Made by a program: the position numbers and the translations under genes
The notes under the pieces: model-generated
What the model was told of the DNA's origin: nothing
Database searches by the model: none
Seen by the model: only the letters and a program-made list of their open reading frames with translations
Source of the DNA: Mycolicibacterium peregrinum
GTDB taxonomy: Bacteria; Actinomycetota; Actinomycetes; Mycobacteriales; Mycobacteriaceae
Direction of reading: 5' to 3'
Assembly (NCBI RefSeq): GCF_002102345.1
Contig: NZ_LQPP01000042.1
Span: 248,001-312,000, forward strand
Length of the DNA: 64,000 nucleotides
Shown here: positions 57,245 through 64,000 of the stretch, piece after piece
Numbering within the stretch: position 1 is the stretch's first letter
How the letters are laid out: every line of letters starts with the position of its first letter

Positions 57245-58317
57245 CGAGTGTTCCTCACGGGTCGGTCGGGTTCTACGGCAGTGAACCGGTGCCGCAATGC
57301 CAGTGACACGTAGACCAGCGCGACGAGCACGGGCACTTCGATGAGCGGGCCGACCACGCCTGCCAGGGCTTGGCCCGAGGTAGCGCCGTACGTCGCGATC
57401 GCCACCGCGATCGCCAGTTCGAAGTTGTTGCCTGCGGCCGTGAACGCCAGGGTGGTGGTGCGCTCGTAGCCCAGCCCCAGCGCTGCGCCCAGTGCGTAGC
57501 CACCGCCCCACATGATCGCGAAGTACGCCAGCAGCGGCAGTGCGATGCGTGCGACGTCCCAAGGGCGCTCGGCGATCTGGTCGCCCTGGAGCGCGAACAG
57601 CACCACGATGGTGAACAGCAGGCCATACAGGGCCCACGGGCCGATACGGGGCAGAAATGTCGATTCGTACCAGTCCCTGCCCTTCGCGGACTCGCCGATC
57701 CGGCGCGACAGGTAACCGGCCAGCAGCGGGATACCCAGGAAGATGATCACCGACTTTGCGATCTGCCATGGTGACGTGTCGATGCGGGCCTGCTCAAGGC
57801 CGAGCCAGCCGGGCAGAACCGACAAGTAGAACCAGCCGAGCACCGCGAACATGAGCACTTGAAAAATTGAATTGAGGGCGACCAGTACGGCGGCGGCCTC
57901 GCGGTCTCCACACGCCAGGTCGTTCCAGATGATGACCATGGCGATGCACCGGGCCAGCCCGACGATGATGAGACCCGTTCGGTACTCGGGCAGATCGGGC
58001 AGAAACAGCCAGGCCAGGGCGAACATCAGGGCCGGACCGAGCACCCAGTTGAGGATCAGCGAGCTGATCAACAGCTTGCGGTCGCCGGTGACGCGGTCGA
58101 GCCGGTCGTAGCGAACTTTGGCGAGGACCGGGTACATCATGATCAGCAGGCCCAGTGCGATCGGCAGTGAGATGCCGTCGATCTGAACGTGATTCAGGGC
58201 AGTGTTGATCCCGGGGACGAGCCGCCCCAGCAGCAGACCGCCCGCCATCGCCACGGCGATCCACACCGGGAGCAGCCGGTCCAGCGTGGAAAGCCGCGCG
58301 GGGACAACCTGGTTCAC
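57241..58317 (-). CDS. acr3: ACR3-type arsenite efflux transporter
   Basis: A 358-residue membrane protein with about ten helices. The start is the GTG at 58317, overlapping the previous stop (GTGA). The ACR3 motif region is LIIVGLARCIAMVIIWNDLA with the conserved Cys, and later come LIILGIPLLAGY-type and NNFELAIAVAIATYG segments. It expels arsenite (possibly antimonite) using the proton gradient. Middle gene of the operon. Confidence 0.95.
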   Translation of the reverse strand: MNQVVPARLSTLDRLLPVWIAVAMAGGLLLGRLVPGINTALNHVQIDGISLPIALGLLIMMYPVLAKVRYDRLDRVTGDRKLLISSLILNWVLGPALMFALAWLFLPDLPEYRTGLIIVGLARCIAMVIIWNDLACGDREAAAVLVALNSIFQVLMFAVLGWFYLSVLPGWLGLEQARIDTSPWQIAKSVIIFLGIPLLAGYLSRRIGESAKGRDWYESTFLPRIGPWALYGLLFTIVVLFALQGDQIAERPWDVARIALPLLAYFAIMWGGGYALGAALGLGYERTTTLAFTAAGNNFELAIAVAIATYGATSGQALAGVVGPLIEVPVLVALVYVSLALRHRFTAVEPDRPVRNTR

Positions 58318-58745
58318 GATGTGCAGCAGGCGCCGCCGGGTTCGGTGCCATCGAGTGCGGGTGAGTTGGTGCCGAATGACTCCGAGTCGGCGAGAACGGT
58401 GTAGACCTCCCACTTCTCGCCTGCCGGACCGGTCACCCACACCTTGTCCTGCGTGGCGAAGCAGCAGGTGGTGCCGATCTCCTCCTCGGTGAACAGGCCT
58501 TCGTCCGTGAGCCGGGAGATCTCGGCGTGCACCTGGTGGCTCGACTCGACCTCGACACCGAGGTGGTTGAGCGTCCCGCCGTGCCCGGGATTTTCGATGA
58601 GCACCAATTTGAGCGGGGGAGCGGCGATGGCGAAGTTGGCATAGCCGGGCTTGACCTTCGCCGGGGCCGTGTTGAAGAGCTTCGAGTAGAACGTGATGGC
58701 TTCGTCGAGATCATCGACGTTCAGGGCAAGTTGTGCGCGGGACAT
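58314..58745 (-). CDS. ArsI/CadI-like VOC metalloenzyme
   Basis: A 143-residue glyoxalase/VOC protein. The N-terminal strand is QLALNVDDLDEAITFYSKLF, then LNHLGVEV with metal-ligand His, and GTTCCFATQDKVWVTGP with a vicinal Cys pair; the C-terminus ends in GGACCTS. ArsI enzymes cleave the C-As bond of organoarsenicals and use such a vicinal pair; the CadI relative in mycobacteria is cadmium-inducible. Position ahead of acr3 and arsC favours an arsenic role. Confidence 0.85.
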   Translation of the reverse strand: MSRAQLALNVDDLDEAITFYSKLFNTAPAKVKPGYANFAIAAPPLKLVLIENPGHGGTLNHLGVEVESSHQVHAEISRLTDEGLFTEEEIGTTCCFATQDKVWVTGPAGEKWEVYTVLADSESFGTNSPALDGTEPGGACCTS

Positions 58746-58785
58746 GACGGGCTCCCAACCTCTGCGACTTATGTCGAACTATTCG

Positions 58786-58803
58786 GGCAGCATCGATGAT
58801 GCC
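58786..58803. promoter_or_regulatory. Palindrome in the arsI/arsR divergent promoter
   Basis: GGCAGCATCGATGATGCC is an inverted repeat with one mismatched pair, midway between the divergent arsI and arsR genes (100-bp gap). Nearby ATGTCGAA and TTCGACGTATGTC form another loose inverted pair. Either may be the ArsR operator. Confidence 0.5.
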
Positions 58804-58845
58804 ACCTCTTCGACGTATGTCAATATCCTCTGGCAGAATGGTTGT

Positions 58846-59205
58846 ATGCCCAAGGCGCTACCCGTGGTCGACACCACCGAACCGGTCTGCTGCACACCAG
58901 TGGCGGCGGGCCCGATCGATGACGATGGTGCGCTGGAGGTCGCCTTAAGGCTGAAAGCCCTGGCCGACCCGGTGCGGGTGAAGTTGGTGTCGCTGTTGTT
59001 CAGCGCCGAGGCCGGAGAGGTCTGCGGATGTGATCTCGCGGCCGCGGTCGGTCTGGCCGAGTCCACCGTCAGCCACCATCTGTCACAATTGCGGCGCGCG
59101 GGGATGGTCGAGTCCGAACGGCGCGGTATGAACGTCTACCACCGCCCGCGCCGGGACTCGCTCGTCGCGCTGTGTTCCGTGCTGGACCCCGACTGCTGTC
59201 GTTAG
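58846..59205 (+). CDS. arsR: ArsR/SmtB metal-responsive repressor
   Basis: A 119-residue winged-helix repressor from ATG 58846. The DNA-binding helix is VGLAESTVSHHLSQLRRAGM. Metalloid-binding cysteines are seen in AGEVCGCDLA (alpha3 site), with extra Cys pairs at the N-terminus (VCCTP) and C-terminus (DPDCCR). It should release DNA when arsenite (or Cd/Pb) binds and so induce the divergent ars operon. Confidence 0.92.
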   Translation: MPKALPVVDTTEPVCCTPVAAGPIDDDGALEVALRLKALADPVRVKLVSLLFSAEAGEVCGCDLAAAVGLAESTVSHHLSQLRRAGMVESERRGMNVYHRPRRDSLVALCSVLDPDCCR

Positions 59206-59242
59206 CGCACGTGCGGCCGTCAGGCCGCGGTCCGGCTCTGCG

Positions 59243-59536
59243 TCAGACGCACTCGACGCAGATCTGCTGCTCGCCCTTCTGCAGCGCCAAGCGGTTGCGG
59301 TGCTGCACCAGGAAGCAGCTGGAACAGGTGAACTCATCGGCCTGCTTCGGGATGACCCGCACGCTCAACTCCTCGCCGGAGATGTCGGCGTCCGGCAGAT
59401 CGAACGAATCGACCACCTCGTCCTCGTCGATGACCGCCGTGTCGGCCGCGGTGCGCCGAGTGGCCAGCTGTTCCAGCGACTCCTCAGCTGGCTCGTCTGT
59501 CTCCTTGACGCGCGGGGCGTCGTAATCGGTAGCCAT
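59243..59536 (-). CDS. DUF4193 zinc-ribbon protein
   Basis: A 97-residue actinobacterial protein. It has an acidic N-terminal region (TDEPAEESLEQLATRRTA) and a C-terminal CxxC...CxxC ribbon: EFTCSSCFLVQHRNRLA, then GEQQICVECV. The RBS AGGAGG is 8 bases before the ATG at 59536. The family is conserved in mycobacteria, with no established role. It converges on arsR. Confidence 0.9.
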   Translation of the reverse strand: MATDYDAPRVKETDEPAEESLEQLATRRTAADTAVIDEDEVVDSFDLPDADISGEELSVRVIPKQADEFTCSSCFLVQHRNRLALQKGEQQICVECV

Positions 59537-59664
59537 GAATGATCCTCCTAAGTTCAAGACCAATGTTTCTCGCCAACGCCACAGCGGGACATCTTGTTCC
59601 CCGGGCGAACAGCCTGTAAACGTCGGATGCACGTTAGCGGTTCAATCCGCCGGGGTCTGCATCG

Positions 59665-60009
59665 GTGGACGTGATGCTGAGTACAGTCGTCGGCGTGCAT
59701 GACGATGTCAGAGGTTCGGACGCCGAGATCTTCGATGACGCTGAGCTTGATGAGTACCTCGATGACGACGACGCGGATCTGGAGGACCTGGACGCCAACG
59801 GCCAGGTGATCTCGATCCGCCGCGCCAATGGCGAGGAACTCCTCACCATCGTCGCCCAGGACGACGAGTGGAATGTCGACCTGCAGCCGGGGGGCTCCGT
59901 GCAGAGTGCGTTCCTCGGTTCGCGACGGGATACCCCGGTGTGGATCAACGCCCTCGACGGCCAGATCGAGCGCGACGACGACGGCACCTACGTCATCCGC
60001 ATCGACTGA
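59665..60009 (+). CDS. Small acidic protein of unknown function
   Basis: A protein of about 114 residues with a very acidic stretch (DDAELDEYLDDDDADLEDLD) and a beta-rich rest (GQVISIRRANGEELLTIV, DEWNVDLQPG, RDTPVWINALDGQIERDDDG). The start is unclear: GTG 59665, GTG 59671 and GTG 59695 are in frame. It precedes the TauD gene by 24 bases and may be co-transcribed. No family is recognised. Confidence 0.55.
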   Translation: MDVMLSTVVGVHDDVRGSDAEIFDDAELDEYLDDDDADLEDLDANGQVISIRRANGEELLTIVAQDDEWNVDLQPGGSVQSAFLGSRRDTPVWINALDGQIERDDDGTYVIRID

Positions 60010-60033
60010 CCTTCGGAGGTCTTTGCGCTCGTA

Positions 60034-61002
60034 ATGAGCGCAACCGTGGTGCTGTCTCACCCCATCGCCGATGGTGACGGGGTGTCCACTCTGCGTGTAG
60101 TGAAGCTCGGAGCCCACATCGGGGCCCGCATCGACGGAATCGACGTCAACGGCAACCTCGACGCGGCGACGGTGTCCGCGATCAACTCGGCCCTGCTTGA
60201 GCACAAGGTCATCTTCTTCCGCGGTCAACACCACCTCGACGACGACGGGCAGTTGGCGTTCGCCCGGCTGCTCGGCACCCCGACCGGAGCCCATCCCACG
60301 GTCACCTCGCGCGGTGACCGGATCCTGCCGATCGACTCGCGTTATGACAAAGCGAACAGCTGGCACACCGATGTGACGTTCGTCGACCGCATCCCGAAGG
60401 CCTCGTTGCTGCGGGCGGTCACGCTGCCGGACTATGGCGGGACCACGACGTGGGCGTCGACCGAGGCCGCCTACGACCGGCTGCCCGAGCCGCTACGTGC
60501 GCTCGTCGAGAACCTGTGGGCCGTGCACACCAACCAGTACGACTATGCGGCCGACTACGACGGGCGCCATGAGCAGCTTGCCGACGGTCACCGCCAGTAC
60601 CGCGAGGAGTTCGAGTCCGAGTACTACGAGACCGAGCACCCGGTGGTGCGGGTCCACCCCGAGACGGGCCGACGGGTGCTGCTGCTCGGGCACTTCATCA
60701 AACAGTTCGTGGGGCTCAGCCCCGCCGAATCGGCCACCCTCTTCCAACTGCTCCAGAACCGGGTTATCAAGTTGGAGAACACGATTCGATGGAACTGGGA
60801 GTTGGGGGATCTGGCGATCTGGGACAACCGGGCCACCCAGCACTACGCAGTGGCCGACTACGACGACCAGTTCCGCAGGCTCAGCCGGATCACCCTGGCC
60901 GGCGATATCCCCGTCGACGTCCACGGACGGCACAGCCGGGCGGTTGCAGGCGATGCGTCGCGATACTCCGAGGTCGTCACGCCGGTCGCGCTGGCCGGGT
61001 GA
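60034..61002 (+). CDS. TauD-type Fe(II)/alpha-ketoglutarate dioxygenase
   Basis: A 322-residue oxygenase. Iron ligands are His111 and Asp113 in SWHTDVTF, with the distal His in WDNRATQHYAVADYD. The Arg that binds 2-oxoglutarate lies about 12 residues on (DDQFRRLSRITL). The family includes taurine dioxygenase and alkylsulfatase AtsK, so sulfur scavenging is likely. ATG 60034 follows the acidic-protein gene closely. Confidence 0.92.
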   Translation: MSATVVLSHPIADGDGVSTLRVVKLGAHIGARIDGIDVNGNLDAATVSAINSALLEHKVIFFRGQHHLDDDGQLAFARLLGTPTGAHPTVTSRGDRILPIDSRYDKANSWHTDVTFVDRIPKASLLRAVTLPDYGGTTTWASTEAAYDRLPEPLRALVENLWAVHTNQYDYAADYDGRHEQLADGHRQYREEFESEYYETEHPVVRVHPETGRRVLLLGHFIKQFVGLSPAESATLFQLLQNRVIKLENTIRWNWELGDLAIWDNRATQHYAVADYDDQFRRLSRITLAGDIPVDVHGRHSRAVAGDASRYSEVVTPVALAG

Positions 61003-61004
61003 GC

Positions 61005-61028
61005 GGACCGGCCGGTCAGAGCCGGTCC
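61005..61028. terminator. Candidate bidirectional hairpin between convergent genes
   Basis: GGACCGGC (61005-61012) and GCCGGTCC (61021-61028) form 8-base arms round an 8-base loop at the junction of the TauD gene and the leftward small ORF. There is no U-tract, so the call is tentative. Confidence 0.35.
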
Positions 61029-61300
61029 ATCTCCCGCGCCATCAGGCCGTTCTCCAGATAGCTGTAGTGCGACGGGTAGTACGGGCGGGCGCGGCGCGCC
61101 CGCCAGTGGTCCGTCACCGAGGTCACCGCATGCGACACCATCGTGATGACGTTGCGGTGTGCACGGGTGCCTGCTGCTGCGGCTGTACTGAACAGCACCT
61201 GCTGCTCGGTGATGAGCACCGGCTCATGCCTGTGCCGGCGCGTCGTGATGTCTGTTGAGGTTTCGCGTCGGACGGCGGAAACCGAATGGAAAACGCTCAT
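61016..61300 (-). CDS. Small basic protein of unknown function
   Basis: A 94-residue protein rich in Arg, His and Ala (TTRRHRHEPVLITEQQVLFS, WRARRARPYYPSHYSYLENG). The start is ATG 61300. No family or motif is recognised, though a short, Tyr-rich C-terminus of this sort is seen in small mycobacterial proteins. It is divergent from the amino-acid ABC transporter. Confidence 0.5.
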   Translation of the reverse strand: MSVFHSVSAVRRETSTDITTRRHRHEPVLITEQQVLFSTAAAAGTRAHRNVITMVSHAVTSVTDHWRARRARPYYPSHYSYLENGLMAREMDRL

Positions 61301-61776
61301 GTCGAAACTTCCTCTGAACCAAGCGCCGTACTGTCCAGCGCTCTCATGACAGAAACGTACGACTGACCGCAGTCATTCCTCACGCGTAGTCCACTACCTC
61401 AATAAGGAGCATCTACGGCCGAACGTCCTTTTACAGAGCGGGTTCTCGCGGCGCAGGTATGGACAGGTCGGATGATTTGTAAAGCCCACCACGCGGGTTG
61501 CCATCGGCCGATGGCGGGAAGAGGACGTTCCTCGTGCAACTATCCTCGCGCCCAGGACAATTCGACGAACCGTCCGCTTCTATGGCCCACCCACCCGCCT
61601 CGGCGAGGCCGCGAACGACGCTGACATGAGCTGCGCGCGCAGTCGCGGGCGGCGCGCAGTCCGGCTGTGCGACTCCATCGAGTCGCCGAACCGTGCCCCG
61701 GTAAATCCCGCCCTAATCGCAGTGACGGCGATAGCGTGAGAACTCGTCGTTTCACACCTGGATAGGAGACTGGACG
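61301..61776. other. Long divergent intergenic region
   Basis: No gene is convincing. It contains an 8-base-arm hairpin, CTGCGCGC at 61631-61638 and GCGCGCAG at 61652-61659, about 118 bases before the ABC gene, and an RBS (AGGAG at 61764-61768) for it. I see no riboswitch I recognise. Confidence 0.5.
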
Positions 61777-63261
61777 ATGAGAGTCGAATCCGCGCCGGGT
61801 ATCGCCGGAGTCATCCGGTCCCCGCACCGACTGCTGGCCGCCGTCGTGGCGATGCTGCTGGGCCTGGTCGGCACCGCGATGTTGACGCCGGCCCGCGCCG
61901 CCGCCGAGGGCGAGACCTACATCGTCGCCACCGACATCACCTTCGCGCCGTTCGAATTCCAGGACGAGCAAGGAAAATTCGTCGGGATCGACATTGATCT
62001 GCTGAACGAGATCGCGGCGAACCAGAACTTCAACGTCACGATCAAGCCATTGGGTTTCGACGCCGCGTTGCAGGCCGTCCAGGCCAACCAGGCCGACGGC
62101 GTGATCGCGGGCATGTCGATCACCGACGAGCGCAAGAAGGTTTTCGACTTCTCCGACCCGTACTTCGAGTCCGGCGTGCAGATGGCGGTGCTGGAGGACA
62201 ACCAGGACATCAAGTCCTACGCCGACCTCAAGGGCAAACGGGTCGCGGTGAAGAACGGCACCGAGGGTGCCGCGTTCGCCGAGTCGATCAAGGACAAGTA
62301 CGGCTTCCAGATCGTCTCGTTCGCGGATTCGTCATCGATGTTCGAGGAGGTCAAGACGGGTAACTCCGTCGCGGTCTTCGAGGACTATCCGGTACTCAAC
62401 TACAACATCCAACGGGGTAACGGTTTCAAGACCGTCACGCCGAAGGAGAAGGGTTCCAGTTACGGCTTCGCGGTCAACAAGGGACGCAACGCCGAGCTGC
62501 TGGCGAAGTTCAACGCGGGCCTGAAGGAACTCAAGGACTCTGGCCGGTACGACCAGATCATCGAGAAGTACCTCGGCGAAGGTGCCGGTGAGGCCGACAA
62601 CTCGTTCATCGGACTGCTCAAGAGCACATTCCCGTTCCTGATGACCGGCCTGAAGATGACGCTGATCCTGACGGTGGTGTCGATCGCCATCGCGCTGATG
62701 CTCGGCATCGTCTTTGGGCTCTTCCGGGTGTCGCGGTCGATCGTGCTGCGGGCCATCGGTACCACCTACGTGGATATTTTCCGTGGCACTCCACTGCTGG
62801 TGCAGGCGTTCTTCATCTACTTCGGCGTCCCGCCGGCATTGGGAATCCAGATGACCGCACTGACCGCGGGCATCATCACGCTCTCCCTCAACGCCGGGGC
62901 GTACATGACGGAGATCGTCCGCGGCGGTATCCAATCGGTGGACAAGGGGCAGATGGAGGCGGCTCGCAGCCTCGGCATCGGCTATCTACCGACGATGCGC
63001 AAAGTCATCCTGCCGCAGGCCATTCGGACCATGATCCCGTCGTACGTCAACCAGTTCGTCATCACCCTCAAGGACACCTCGATCCTGTCGGTGATCGGCA
63101 TCGCCGAACTGACCCAGACCGGGCGACTGATCATCGCCCGCAACCTTCAGTCGTTCACCATGTGGCTGATCATCGGCATCATCTACTTCATCGTCATCAT
63201 GGCGCTCACCAAGCTCTCTGACAGGATCGAGAGTCGGCTCGTAGGAGGCAGAGGGAAATGA
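61777..63261 (+). CDS. Amino-acid ABC transporter, fused substrate-binding and permease subunit
   Basis: A 494-residue GlnP-type fusion. A signal peptide (about 1-42) leads into a periplasmic binding domain (about 45-270: YIVATDITFAPFEFQDEQGK, VIAGMSITDERKKVFDFSDP, GRYDQIIEKYLGEG), then a HisM/GlnP permease (about 285-490) with the EAA loop QMEAARSLGIGYLPTMRKVI and five or so helices. It imports a polar amino acid, glutamine or glutamate being likely. The stop overlaps the ATPase start by 4 bp. Confidence 0.93.
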   Translation: MRVESAPGIAGVIRSPHRLLAAVVAMLLGLVGTAMLTPARAAAEGETYIVATDITFAPFEFQDEQGKFVGIDIDLLNEIAANQNFNVTIKPLGFDAALQAVQANQADGVIAGMSITDERKKVFDFSDPYFESGVQMAVLEDNQDIKSYADLKGKRVAVKNGTEGAAFAESIKDKYGFQIVSFADSSSMFEEVKTGNSVAVFEDYPVLNYNIQRGNGFKTVTPKEKGSSYGFAVNKGRNAELLAKFNAGLKELKDSGRYDQIIEKYLGEGAGEADNSFIGLLKSTFPFLMTGLKMTLILTVVSIAIALMLGIVFGLFRVSRSIVLRAIGTTYVDIFRGTPLLVQAFFIYFGVPPALGIQMTALTAGIITLSLNAGAYMTEIVRGGIQSVDKGQMEAARSLGIGYLPTMRKVILPQAIRTMIPSYVNQFVITLKDTSILSVIGIAELTQTGRLIIARNLQSFTMWLIIGIIYFIVIMALTKLSDRIESRLVGGRGK

Positions 63262-64000
63262 CCCAGCTGGTACCGGAAGCCGCGGCGGCCGAGCCCGAAG
63301 GCACGGTCAAGATCCGCATCGAGGGCCTCAAGAAGTCGTTCGGTGAACTGGTGGTGCTCGACGGCATCGACACCACGATCAGCAAGGGCGAGGTGGTCTG
63401 CGTCATCGGCCCGTCCGGATCGGGCAAATCCACTTTTCTGCGGTGCCTCAACAAGCTCGAGGACATCACCGCAGGAAAGGTCACGGTCGACGATTTCGAT
63501 CTCACCGACCGTAGGGTGGACCTCGACAAGGTCCGTCAGCACATCGGCATGGTCTTCCAGCACTTCAACCTGTTCCCGCACATGACCGTGATCGACAACG
63601 TCACGCTGGCGCCGCTGTTGACCAAGAAGATGGACAAGGCCACGGCCGAGAAACGGGCCATCGAGCTCTTGACTCAGGTCGGGCTGGCCGAGAAGGCCCA
63701 TGTCAAACCCGCCACGTTGTCGGGTGGCCAGAAGCAGCGCGTCGCGATCGCCCGCGCCCTGGCGATGAACCCGTCGATCATGTTGTTCGACGAGGCCACC
63801 AGCGCGCTTGACCCCGAGATGGTCGGAGACGTCCTGCAGGTGCTGCGTGATCTGGCCGAGGGCGGCATGACGATGGTGGTGGTGACGCACGAGATGGGTT
63901 TCGCCCGCGAGGTGGCCTCCCGGGTGATCTTCATGGCCGACGGCAACATCGTCGAGGACGACTCGCCGGCCGAGGTGTTCGACAACCCGAAACATCCTCG
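63258..64000 (+). CDS. Amino-acid ABC transporter ATP-binding protein (partial, right edge)
   Basis: The first 247 residues of a GlnQ-type ATPase from ATG 63258, overlapping the permease stop (ATGA). Walker A is VIGPSGSGKST, the Q-loop is GMVFQHFNLFPHMT, the signature is LSGGQKQRVAIARALA, Walker B is IMLFDEATSALDPE, and the H-loop is VTHEMGFA. It is cut close to its C-terminus, as the FDNPKHP end of this family is just visible. It powers the fused transporter upstream. Confidence 0.95.
   Translation, partial: MTQLVPEAAAAEPEGTVKIRIEGLKKSFGELVVLDGIDTTISKGEVVCVIGPSGSGKSTFLRCLNKLEDITAGKVTVDDFDLTDRRVDLDKVRQHIGMVFQHFNLFPHMTVIDNVTLAPLLTKKMDKATAEKRAIELLTQVGLAEKAHVKPATLSGGQKQRVAIARALAMNPSIMLFDEATSALDPEMVGDVLQVLRDLAEGGMTMVVVTHEMGFAREVASRVIFMADGNIVEDDSPAEVFDNPKHP

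Overview
The window is high-GC chromosomal DNA that reads as a mycobacterium, most likely a rapid-growing environmental (Mycolicibacterium-type) species. This rests on lineage-typical genes (cutinase, an LpqH-type lipoprotein, CDP-diacylglycerol pyrophosphatase, a Ddn-type deazaflavin enzyme, a DUF4193 protein, an EmbR-like regulator), frequent GTG/TTG starts and many ATGA/GTGA gene overlaps. No database was searched; families were named from motifs read by eye.

Layout. 1-1.9 kb: the N-terminal part of a propionyl/acetyl-CoA synthetase, a SRPBCC protein and a remnant of an FAD oxidoreductase. 1.9-10.3 kb: a complete high-affinity K+ uptake operon read leftwards (small membrane ORF, kdpF, kdpA, kdpB, kdpC, kdpD, kdpE); a second K+ transporter (Kup) lies at 42.1 kb. 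10.3-13.5 kb: a tightly packed operon with a degenerate LysA-like barrel, an FAD monooxygenase, a DUF4389 membrane protein and a methyltransferase. 13.5-18.3 kb: a FtsX-type ABC exporter, a Ddn-family protein and a quinone oxidoreductase pseudogene.

18.4-25.7 kb: an accessory island at a tRNA-Leu(UAA) gene. The 3' end of the tRNA is repeated three more times (21.8, 24.1 and 25.7 kb), dividing the island into three tandem cassettes, two of which keep only a C-terminal scrap of a tyrosine integrase. Cargo includes a zinc-ribbon DUF4145 protein, a low-molecular-weight phosphatase, several membrane/coiled-coil proteins with no recognised function, and an alarmone synthetase (RelA/SpoT fold) fused to a C-terminal domain with an HEPN-type RNxxxH motif. 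This looks like a chain of small defence-type cassettes.

25.8-36.0 kb: secreted and lipid-related proteins, a Ser/Thr kinase, a class-A-like serine hydrolase, and then an unusual locus. A SARP/BTAD-FHA regulator is divergent from a three-part fusion (cysteine-dioxygenase cupin, a middle domain with a caspase-like His/Cys arrangement, and a class I methyltransferase). The fusion overlaps an Asp/Glu racemase-like gene by 4 bp. A near-identical 17-bp motif precedes both the fusion gene and a secreted-protein gene just downstream, so the locus may be one regulon.

36-64 kb: mostly ordinary genes (secreted hydrolase, phosphotransferase, dehydrogenase, TetR regulators, GNAT, GH16 glucanase, MalT-type LuxR regulator), a four-gene operon around a Dyp-type peroxidase, a P450, an arsenic operon (arsI/cadI-like, acr3, arsC, with divergent arsR), a TauD dioxygenase, and an amino-acid ABC transporter cut by the right edge. 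At least three chromosomal genes outside the island are broken by frameshift, nonsense or truncation.
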